NCBI GenBank assembly: GCA_029378245.1
Contig: JARKIF010000023.1
Coordinates: 1-64,000 of the forward strand
Direction of reading: 5' to 3'
Length of the DNA stretch: 64,000 nucleotides
Origin: Roridomyces roridus
Lineage: Eukaryota > Basidiomycota > Agaricomycetes > Agaricales > Mycenaceae
Position numbers and translations under genes: made by a program. The notes under the pieces are model-generated. The model saw nothing but the letters and a program-made list of their open reading frames with translations, had not been told where the DNA came from and did no database searches. This document shows positions 35,336 to 45,359 of the stretch, piece after piece; positions within the stretch are counted from its first letter, which is position 1, and each line of letters begins with the position of its first letter.

Positions 35336-38205
35336 TTATCCCTTGTCATTTAAATAAAATAGCCTTATCTACTGAGATCCCAATCACTTCTGTAAGTTCC
35401 TGTCAGTCATTGATTATCAGCTGTGCCTGACTGTTCCTGATCAACAATCAGTGGGCAGAGCTGATGGTGAATGTTTTGCTCCCACTGAGATGCAATGTTC
35501 CCCCTCTGCTTCATTCTTCATTTCTGCTCTGTTGGCAAGGTTCAACCAATGCCAATATCCACTCCAAAAGTGCCAAAAGTTTTGGTATTTTTGTTGGGAC
35601 TAACATATTCTTGCTCATTCTTCGGATATTCAGCTATTCTCAATATTTTTGGCAAATTTTGGCAAAATGTGCCAAAAATACCTGGGGAGGTGTTTCCTGA
35701 TGTCGCGCGGTGTTGGAACCCGACGAGGGGGGAAACACATGTCAACCAGTGATCCCTTGGCAAAGGATCATGATGCATATTAGGAGAGGATGATCGTGGT
35801 TACACACAGGGCCACAGGGATGGCTCCACCAGGACTCTATTGAGTCAGGAGGATATTAAGGGACAGGGTCCAATCACACAGGAGCGAACTCCTGACGAGG
35901 TTACTATATAATGTTGGGTAGAATCTCCTGTACAGTAGATTCTACCTCGTCTATTCTCCAGCAATACTCTGGCTTGCCGGTTCCCCCCTCTCGTCTTAGA
36001 ACCCGACATCTCAGTATTCGACTTGGTCCTCATTCATACATTCGACACGACTACTGGTCTCGCACCTGCACTACCCGTTCCCCTGTGCTCGACGACACTG
36101 CAGCCTGAGGCCTTGTATCCGGCCTCTTGCATTGCAGCTTCCGCTCATCTCGTCTGGTGCTTGCCTACATCATCCCATCCCTGGTCGTGTCCGAATCACC
36201 GTCACCTTCCTGTCGTACCCGGCCGCGTTACCGAGCGTGATCCGAGCGTGATCCGATCACCGGCATGTCGGCCTAGGCGCTGTCGTTGACACCGGGGTCG
36301 AGTATCTCGAGCTTGTTCGCTATTGAGATGGAGGGATAGTCTCAGGTACTCAGAGTCTATCTAACTGACAATACTAATAAGTATATAAGCCCAAGCAAAA
36401 CTCCCGGGGGACATGCCTTCTGCATTAAACCCCCAGCTCCACTACTTCACCGACGGTATGGCTTCTAAATTCAGGTCCTCATCTAATCATTCTACTCCTC
36501 TCAGTTGTATTATGTATATGACAGAGCGCATTGCGTCTGGGTGAATTAGACGCCCGCAAGACGGAGGATCTCTCTCGTGTACATCAATGGCAAAAGATTC
36601 AGTTTGTCTGCGCTCCGTGCTAGGTTGCCACTTGTTGACTTCCCCGCCGCCCCGGGCGCCCACATGTTGGTTGGTAGACCAAATATTGCATTGCACTTGA
36701 CTTCTATGTCACGGAGAATGTACGAGTAAGAGGGACCAAAAGGTTCAGCTCCCGCCTCGAAGAGGCCCAATCCCAAGTCATGAAAAGCTGATCTCTTTCT
36801 AGAGCGGAAGAAAAAATCGGGAGGACCTGCGAGAACTGTGTCGCGATGTGGAGGAGATCATGACCGTTGTCAAGGACCAGATGACAGCAGACCGAGACAC
36901 CGCGCCGCCGAAATTCAAAGTGCTGTGCGAGGATCTAGAGGCGTGAGTGGCTTCACTGTGTGCTCGGAGGTGGCTGACGCGTGCGAAGATGCCTGCATGA
37001 TGTCCTGAGTGCCGTCAAGACAATGCAAGTTGAGCCTCGGGGGCTGCGCGGGCGATTCAGGGAAGTGGTGAAGCTGTCCAGTACTGCGGATCGAATCGTT
37101 CGGTATCAGAGCAGAATTCGGGATCTGCGCTCGAATGCGGTGGTAAGCTCAAAGGCCGTACCTCTAAAAAACTCATCATCTCCCCAGCTCGCAGCGACGA
37201 TGGATACCAATTTCCAGATGCACAAGCTGACATCACCTATGAGTCTCTCAACGCCAAGTACCAGCCAGTGACTCACTCAACATTCGCAGAAATACAGGCG
37301 ATACAAACACCCACGAGAATCAATACATGCCCGCCGCCATCACGTATCTTCCAAGGCAGACAGACGATTCTGGACCAGATGCACGACTTCTTCAGCGACA
37401 TGGGAACGAAACAACGTGTCTTCCTACTTCATGGTCTCGGCGGCGCAGGCAAGACACAGATTGCGCTTACGTTCATAGAGGAGGAGTGTTCTCTGTACGT
37501 CGCACTGATCATCAGCCGCATATCGTGCTGACGGTCAAAAAGATTCAGTGATTTGTTCTTCATCGACGCCAGCACGCAGAACACCATCGAGGCTGGCCTC
37601 TCGGAGATCGCTGGAGCCAAAACCCTCGGCCGCTCACATCGAGAGGCGTTACAATGGCTCCGCACAACGCAGGAGAAATGGCTGTTGTTCTTCGACAACG
37701 CAGATGATCCGAAGCTCAACTTGAATGCATTCCTTCCGAGGGGACGGCATGGAAATGTGTTGATTACGTCGAGAAATCCGGGGCTTTCGGTGTACGCGGG
37801 ATCACATCATCGGGTGTCGGATATGGAGGAAGAGGATGCGGTGCCGCTTTTATTGACGAGTGCCGCTCAGGATGATACACCCAAGCACCAGAAAATCGCT
37901 GGAGAAATCGTCAAGGTGAGTCCAGCACTTCATTCTCGTCTGCCCCATTCAAGTGTCTTCGCAGGAGCTCTCATACCTCCCACTTGCCATCGTCCAAGCA
38001 GGCGCGTTCATCTCCCGATCCGGCGACCTCGACAGCTACCTCTCGCTGTACCGCAGCAACAAGGCACGTCTCCTCAACGAGGTCTCCTCGCAATCGCATG
38101 ACGACTACGCGTAGACGGTTTATACGACTTGGCAAATCAGCTTCGACCGTCTCACCCCCAGCGCAGCTACACTCCTTCAGCTGTGTTCCTTCCTGCATTA
38201 CAAGG

Positions 38206-38464
38206 TGTTGGGATTTACGCCGTCAGCGTGTTGATCCGTGTTGAACTGATTCCGAGTTTGCAATCGCAAGCCAGTTAAGGTAAGATGTGTTAGGGCAAAC
38301 GGATGCCCAACGCCTACATTTCAGCAGGCTTATATACTACTTTACAATGTAACTAGAATGTTCTACAAAAATCTAAGAAACTGTATCAGTCAGCAAAAGG
38401 GAATATTCCAGAAGGTTCTCGAGGGTGGCGAAGCATGTCATGCCAGAAACCCAAATTCCCAAAA
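38206..38464 (+). mobile_element. Solo-LTR-like insertion in the NLR gene
   Basis: Starts TGTTGGGATTTACGCC, ends ATTCCCAAAA, and is flanked by CAAGG on both sides (38201-38205, 38465-38469), a 5-bp duplication typical of LTR retrotransposons. It contains TATA-like TTATATACTAC. It splits codons between HYK and GISEK. The first base pair after CAAG makes GT and the copied target ends in AG, so the insertion could be spliced out exactly in frame. Confidence 0.6.
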
Positions 38465-39857
38465 CAAGGGAATATCGGAGAAGCTGTTCAGCGCTGCGGC
38501 GGATTATCAGGTCAAGCAGTACGGTCCGACGAAGGAAGAGGTGGGGAAAGCGGTCGAGTTCCTGGGTCGATTCAAAGGATCGACGGGGGCCTGGGATTCA
38601 CTTCCGTTTATGGATGTGACGAACGAGTTGCGGGCGTACTCACTGATCAATTACGACGCACAGACCAAAACTTTTTCCATCCACCCGCTCGTACACGCCT
38701 GGAGCCAAAGCACCGTTACCGAACCCGCAGTATACAAGTCCTGCATGACATCAATTATTGGGATGCAAGTTACCGCGCTCGCCCCGGAGGAGGGGGATCT
38801 TGCCTTCGTGCTCCTCCCACATATCGACATGTTGCTGCCATCGGACATGGGTCGTCTGGTCGTCGTACCCCCTTTCAATCTCGAATACGGCCTGCTGTAC
38901 TACTACACGGGGCGTTTCGCACAGGCGGAAAAACTGTTGGTCCCCGCACTTGCCACGCGGCGCGCCGCACTAGGGGACGACCACTTTGACACTCTAGTAG
39001 CGATGAACCACCTCGCAACGACGTACCTCCGTCTCGGGCGCCTCCACGAGGCGGAATCCATTCAGTCCATCGTCGTCGAGAAGGGAACCCTCCTCCTTGG
39101 CCCGGACCACCCATACATCTTCGTCGCGATAGGCAACTTGGCCGTGATATACACCGGCCTGGGGCGATACGAGGAGTCGCTCAGTATCCACTTGGATTTG
39201 CTCGAGAAGGAAAAGAAGATTCTCGGGGAGAACCATTTAAACACGTTGGCGGGGATGCGTAATTTGGGCAGCGTGTATGCGCTGTTGAAGCGTTTCGACG
39301 AAGCGGAGGAGATACTGAGTGCTGCCGTCGAAAAGACAAAGAACATCAGGGGGGAGGAACATCCCGATACCCTGCACGCGATTGCCAGTCTTGCGGTCAT
39401 TTATATGAGGAAGGGGAGGTTGGAGGAGGCGTTGGAGTTGCAAAGTATGGTCTTGCGCAAGCAAGAGGAGAGTGCTGGCGAGGATCCGGAGAGGCTGACG
39501 ATGATGGCGGACATGGCAGTGACATACAGAGAGATGGGGAGGGTCGATGAGGGGGAGCGCTTAGAGGTGCAAGTTTTGCAACTGCGCAAGGAGGTACTCG
39601 GCGAGGATCATCCCGAGACTCTGCTGGCGATGGTCAATTTGGCCTGGACGTGTCATGTTCTTGGTCGGTTCGAAGAGGCGGAAAGGTTGGGTGTTGAGGT
39701 GCTTGAGAAACAGAGGGCGGTTCTGGGCGACTTTCATCCAGACATTGTCGAGACCATGCAGGGACTGATGAAGACTTTTGAGGCCTTGGGAAAGACAGAG
39801 AAGCAGGAGGAGTTGAGAGTCGTGCTGCAGCAAGTGGAGAGTAGATCCGAGCCATAG

Positions 39858-40482
39858 AATCTTTAATCAACTGCAAGGTTGTATTGAGAGTCGAGACCGT
39901 GGTTCGAAATAGCAATCCGTTCTTGTGCTGTCTTTACCCATATGCCTTCGGAATTGTTTCGGAGCCGTTCTCCTGCATCACTGTCACAAGGAGCATCCAG
40001 CGCCGGGGATTCCTCCAGAGACCGCGTGGCAACCACGTGCATTAGATTTCTGCCTTGTGTTTAGACACGGGCTCCACAAAAGACTATGGTCTCGCCCTTG
40101 AGGATGTCGTCATTTTCAGTCTTTTCTTGGCCGCATTCGTTCCGCCGCAGTATCTGCTCGATGAGTTATCCGGATGAAAACAGCGATTAAAGTAGTGCAT
40201 AAGCTCACCAACCGATCTGCGGAACTCAAACTTCATTGGTCCAAGCAGAACCGACAAATTTGTCCAGCCCGGCCAAAGCCCGACGTTGATCAAGTGATCA
40301 TGAATGGGAAAAAATCTGCTTGCCTATTTGACATGCATAATTGAGTGATACGATCTCCTGCGAACATTCCAGCTGTCGTCAACCCCTGTGATTAAATCCA
40401 GGATTTTCCTATTAATTCCGCGAATGTCTTGGGTTTCATAAAAAGGAGAGGTTTCACTGCGAGACCACCATCACAGCCCAAC
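39858..40482. other. No gene found
   Basis: Intergenic region between the NLR pseudogene and the FAD oxidase; only short unrelated ORFs. Confidence 0.4.
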
Positions 40483-43400
40483 ATGGCCCCGTCAACCCGG
40501 ACTCTAACTACGGCTGCGCTGCTGATTCTCTTCCAGACCCTCCCCTCGAACGCCGCAGGTACCGTCGACGTCTGTCTCCAGATCCAGGAGGCCATCTCCT
40601 CCGCATCGGCGGTGTACTTTCCCGGTAACAGTCATCGATATCTCGACTGAAAGAAGCCACACTCACCTCAAACGACAGGTGATCTACTGGGCAACTACGC
40701 TGTGGACCTAAGCCACTGGGCTTCATCAAGCTCGCAGCTTGCAGCGTGTTCGGTCGAGCCTGGGACGGCAGATGACGTCGCCGCCATTGTAAACACATCC
40801 CCTCACTTCCTCCCCGTCTCCTGACACGATCGAATCTCCCCGTAGATCAAGACCTTGGGCTCCACGAACACATCTTTCGCCGTATGTGCGCCCATCGACT
40901 CATCCCACCGCATATCTGACCGCGGTGATACGCCTGCAAAATGAACACGCTAGGAATACGTGAAATTTCGCGATTTCTCTTATAACCAACAGTAGTATCA
41001 TCTCACGAGAGCGCTAGTGCTGAGCCCAGAAGCAGCTAGTGGGATTACGATGCATGGTGTACTGTACGGGTCGAAGGGGAACCTAAGATGACTGACGGAC
41101 CCACTCCGAAACACGTAGGAGTTCGTGCTAGTCCTCTTATCAATGGGAATATCTTATAACCAAGTCGTTGAGCTCTGGTTCAATCCGATGGTTACAAGGG
41201 AATTAGCAGCAATTAGGAATAAGCAGACGGTTGAGTCATCGATCACGATCGAGGCCTCAGCTGGAGTCATTACCAACCGGAATGATGGCGCCGGAAGATC
41301 GTGTGCCTGGTCCGTGATATCGGAACACGGGAGCACTCTGGAATCACTACTTGCGAACTTCGGAATGGTGTCTTTAATGACGGGATACCCAAGATGTGGG
41401 TATCAAATTAAAGCTACGGACCAGTACTATCCGGTCCTGGAACGATAGCGCAGAGGAGGAAAGATGGGAATAATGGAACTCAACTTCCGACCCTCGGCAT
41501 CAGCCTTACCAAACTGAAACATGATGGATCGACGGCTGACTGAGCTTGGGATGGTGCGAGGATGGCGCCATCCAACCTGTAGACCAATGAAATAGCAAGG
41601 ATACCCTAATTGCGTTGCGAAGATCGCATTCCTGTATTATTTATTAGATTGCCGGACTTGTATATAACTAGGTAGAGTGTTCCCTTGGAGGCCGAACAAT
41701 CACCCCCGTCTGTTGTACGCATTAGCGTCTCTAAAGGGTTGTGCTTGGGCTTTCGAGGTGCACTGTGTTGGATAGTGGCTTCTTAAAGTTTGTACTAGTT
41801 GGAATCATATTATTTTGAATCGGAATCGTCGTCGTCGTTGAAACCAAATCGTCGTACTCGCCTCAATCAAGAATCTATTAAGCAATCAGTCAAGTCAAGT
41901 CGTTGGAACATCGTCGTATTTGGCTAGGGAATCTCAGTACCAGTCGGGAAGAAGAGTAGAATCGAGTTGCGAAGTTTCGGAATAAGGAATACGATCGGTG
42001 TTTGACCACCAACCCATCTACTACAACAATCTTATCAACTACAGCTGAGAAGCTATACAATCTACCAAAAGGGTTGCTTGTTCCAGTCTCGACTGAACCT
42101 AATACCCGTCCCTTGGAAATACCACTTTCCTTCGGAATAAGCTTATTACTTTCTCCCTCCACAACCTACTACCTGTATTGGGACTTTTACTCGTCTGAAC
42201 ACTCAATTGAATACACTCGCTACGAGCTCGTGTCTGTGTTGGTTCACTAAATAAGCTACTTGCTTATTCCTGTGTACCACCGTATACGATACAGTGGTGT
42301 TGGGTTTCTCCCTTGGGTTTAGAGCACATTCGTCAGCGGATCCCCATAGGTCAAAGGCGGCGGCCACACCGCGAATCCTGGCTTTTCGAGCACCACGCGT
42401 ACAAATCAGCATGACTCGATTCAGTGGCGTGACGTACAATGCTGCGAGTGAGACAGCGACTATCAGGACGGGCTTGGTCTGGGATTCCGTGCGTACCGAA
42501 AATCCCACCTATTCGGCTTGCTTGTTTATTTCGTCCGCTGAATGCAGGTATACGAGGCCCTCGAACCATTCGGCGTGAACATCGTCGGCGGGCGCGTGAG
42601 CGGGGTGGGCGTGGCTGGGTTCACGCTGGGGGGCGGCTACTCGTGGAAGACCAACCAATTTGGGTTAACGGTGGACAGTGTGACTGAATTCGAGCTTGTG
42701 AAACCGAACGGTGATATTGTTACGGTAACACCGACCTCGGAGCCGGATCTGTTCTTCGGTCTGACGGTGCGTGGCCATGAAGTTTGCAAGTTGGACGTTG
42801 AATGCCGGCGATAGGGCGGTGGGAATAATTTCGGTATCATGACTCAATTTACTTTGAAAACACATCCACAAGGGCAAGTTTGGGTGAGCTCTTTTTTTCT
42901 TCTGACAACACTGCCAACTCACCGAGATATCAGGGCGGATTGATACTGTACACCGAAGACCAGCTCCCCGCTGTCAGCGACGCCATCGCCGCATTCGCCA
43001 ACAACGTAACGGACCCCAAAGCCGCTATCATCCCTGCAATTAATTTCCTACTGGGGGCTGTGAGTGGTCTCTGTTCCAAAGGAATCTTACTGACCACGTC
43101 CTCAGCCTGGGTTCGCGTTCGAATTAATTGTCCATTGGAGAAAATCTGATCTGTAGTAAACCAGGGTCAGCCATCTCATGTTCTACGACGGGCTCACCCC
43201 ACCCAGTGGAATATTCGACAACTTCCTTGCGATTCCGGCATTGTTAACGGACGTATCAACCCGTAGCTTCTTGTCTCTCGTGCAGGCTGCGCCGTCAAAC
43301 GTGACCACAGGCGAACGGTGCATCTTCCCTTATCCTATACCAATTCTGAGATTGAAACTGTTTTTCAGCGGATTCTTCCACACTGTCAGCCTTCTGGATT

Positions 43401-43895
43401 ACACACCAAATATCATCTCCGCCATCATCAACGAAACCAAAGTTAGTCCCAACCTCTCCGTTCCCCAATTGACCCAACCCCAAACCGTAGTTCTGGGGCT
43501 CGGCCCTCACCCTTGCGGGCGCCACATTCATTTCCTACGACATCGAACCCTTCCTCCCAACGCTCTACACCCACGGTGCACCAGGCGTCACAACAGCCTA
43601 CCCACCCTCCCGCACGAACCCCGGTGCCATCCCGCTCAACCTCTACTTCGCCTGGGCCCTCCCTACCTCTGATTCAATCATCCACGATGCCCTCGTAGCT
43701 AGCGCGCAGCAGTTGATGAGCGTCGCCCAGGGAGAGGGGCAGGATCTCAGCAAGCTGGGGTTGTATACCAATTACGCTTTGTATGATACGCCGCTGGAGA
43801 GGATTTGTGGTGCCAATTTGCCGAGGTTGAGAGAGATTAGGGCGAGTGTGGATCCGGAGGGCGTGATGGCATTGGCTGGGGGTTGGAAGTTTTGA
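40483..43895 (+). pseudogene. Secreted FAD-linked oxidase (berberine-bridge type), one frameshift
   Basis: Signal peptide (TLTTAALLILFQTLPSNAAG), then exons 40483-40624, 40679-40788, 40846-40881 and more from 42350. The PCMH/FAD domain shows DLLGNYAVDLSHWASSSSQL, VKGGGHTANPGFSS (His for covalent FAD), NIVGGRVSGVGVAGFTLGGG and SWKTNQFGLTVDSV. The second, cysteinyl FAD link of two-site enzymes is absent (GGRVSG). The tail GLYTNYALYDTPLERICG, ending LAGGWKF, is BBE-like. It would oxidise sugars or alcohols outside the cell. Two oddities: intron 3 is 1.47 kb, about 25 times its neighbours, and the frame slips by one near 42396 (GFSSTT then VQISMTRFSG). The junction at 43.13-43.17 kb works as PG/HLMFYDG. 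The slip could be a sequencing error; otherwise it is a recent pseudogene. Confidence 0.65.
40930..42300. mobile_element. Unclassified insertion inside intron 3 of the FAD oxidase
   Basis: The donor (GTATGTG at 40882) and acceptor (CCCCATAG at 42349) fit the gene, but about 1.4 kb of unrelated DNA lies between. It holds a TATA-like TATATAACTAGGTAG near 41.66 kb, a GTCGTCGTCGTT microsatellite and one meaningless 107-codon ORF. LTR-like content is possible; exact ends were not found. Confidence 0.4.
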
Positions 43896-45114
43896 GACAA
43901 GGGAATTACTTACTTACTTTCAAAATTGGAATCAAGGATCTTGTTACTTCTCGAGTGCGCTCTTGGGCTTGGCGTTCGGTGAGAAAGGGTTTGGTATGTC
44001 AGTAATGGGGGGAGATCTATTTGCACATAAACTCATCTCAAACCCATGCCCTCTCCCTCCAAAACCCTCCCTCAGTAAGACCTATAATAAAATCAACACA
44101 GTTAGAACTTGGGGGTACGGGCCGTTGCAGAGCACGGCATAGACGAGAACTTCCTTGTGTGAAAATGTACACGGTGTGTTGGGTGAAATCAACAAGAAAT
44201 CAAGTTGAAATCAAGGCAAATGTGATTGTGTGGCTGTGTAGAGAACCCGGTTTGCAGTGACGTGATGATTGTGACACCTTTGATCAACCTTTGATCCCTC
44301 CTTGCTCTGTCCAAATATCCAACTGGCAGAGGATTGAAAATGCCCCACGGTGGCCTGGACAGCTCAAGGAAGAGTGTTTGTGTGCATTGCAGTCAGTTTG
44401 CCTTACACTGCCAAGCCCTGGTCCTCATTCATTAGCTAATAGCAGAAGATTAAGTAGGCCATCTGACTTCCTTTGAACCTTCTGTGGCAACAGGACCCAG
44501 AGCTCACTACATCTTAGTGTGACTGTGGTGAAAAAGGCAAGTACTCAACAGGCCCAGCAGCCCTGTGGAGTCACTTGGGGATCTATACCTAAGTATTACC
44601 CCTGTGCTCCAGCATCCAGGGTTTTGATGAGAATTGTGGGCTCTGCACATACTTTCAGACGGAGATTCATCTTCAATCTACTCCAATATTTCACACAAAG
44701 GATGGAATCTCAATTGAGGACATGGGGAATCAGTGTTGATGCATATGAACATCCATCACAGAGTTTATGTTCTTTAAACTTTTGGCTGCGAAGAATTTTT
44801 GTAATTTCTGAGGAGGGTGTTCTAAGCAATAGTACACCTCCTTCTTCAGTCTGATTACATCCCAGAGATCCAGGGTCTCTGGTTAACTTGAAATGAGCTG
44901 ATTGAAAACGGCAGGTAAATCACAGATATCATATGTAATATCTGGAATGAGACCTCACCTTGGGGGATAATTCTATTGAGAAACCCCGGTTGCACGTAGA
45001 AACCCCCCATAAATGAAATTGTTCTATGCAGAAACCCCGGGTGTTGACGGCGCCGGTCACCGGAGGGACTTTGATGGTACATCTAGACCCTGATGTATTG
45101 TACACCAGAACGGA

Positions 45115-45195
45115 CTATGTCAGGGCAAGTTAGTCTAGTGGTCTCTCTCGCCGCCTCGTTATTCTGCGTCGGTGTATGTTCGATCCACCCTTGGG
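45115..45195 (+). repeat. tRNA-like segment near the MULE left end
   Basis: TTAGTCTAGTGGTCTCTC is close to a tRNA A box/D arm and TGTATGTTCGATCCACC to a B box. The acceptor arm does not pair well, so a tRNA-derived SINE or relic is more likely than a working tRNA. Confidence 0.4.
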
Positions 45196-45359
45196 CTCTT
45201 TTTATTTTATTTCATTTCTGCTGCTTATTCACCGATGACAGCATACTGGGTATTGGGACCCGGTATGCTGTCATGATTCCCACTGCATCGTTTTCTCCCT
45301 TTCTCTCTCTCTCCAACTACCTTTCCCTTGATTGAACAACGACTACTACAAGACACACA

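Larger units (their letters stand above)
34519..35752. repeat. Pair of 43-bp direct repeats
   Basis: The segment GTGTCGGAACCCGACGAAGG...ACACATGTCAACCAGTG at 34519-34562 recurs with few changes at 35711-35752. They may mark the ends of a 1.2-kb insertion within R copy 3. AGTACATGCCCGGCG is also repeated near 34.47 and 34.57 kb. Confidence 0.5.
32023..36781 (+). mobile_element. Repeat family R, copy 3, inside intron 1 of the NLR gene
   Basis: It starts TCATTGCTGAACCTTTAGGT and ends CGCCTCGAAGAGGCCCAATC CCAAGTCAT like the other copies. The flanks join to a plausible 42-nt intron (GC donor at 32002, CTTTCTAG acceptor at 36802) with no target duplication, again A^T-type. The interior is larger than copy 1 and holds other repeats: 43-bp direct repeats, a 58-bp tandem repeat and a tRNA-like head. 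Confidence 0.55.
31801..39857 (+). pseudogene. NB-ARC/NACHT-type NLR with kinesin-light-chain TPRs, interrupted
   Basis: The N-terminal exon (to 32001) gives SDWVGPSLQTARALSAVAEG and VFGLVVVLLETIE. Exon 2 (from 36803) continues NREDLRELCRDVEEIMTVVK, so intron 1 spans the third R copy. Then come FREVVKLSSTADRI, CPPPSRIFQGRQTILDQMH, the P-loop LLHGLGGAGKTQIAL, Walker-B-like WLLFFDNADD, LITSRNPGL and LPLAIVQAGAFISRSG. About seven 42-residue TPRs follow (for example LGEDHPETLLAMVNLAWTCH), ending ESRSEP. This is the fungal NLR plan thought to act in non-self recognition or cell death. Lesions: an in-frame TAG at 38112 where the family has Trp (HDDYA*TVYTTWQ), and a 259-bp LTR-like insertion at HYK/GISEK. 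A short junction near 37255 is also odd. Confidence 0.75.

Noticed and set aside
41125..41448. 107-codon ORF in the FAD oxidase intron
   Set aside because: Lies in inserted DNA, no recognisable domain, composition unlike neighbouring exons.
45115..45195. A functional tRNA gene
   Set aside because: A and B boxes are suggestive but acceptor and anticodon arms do not pair properly.
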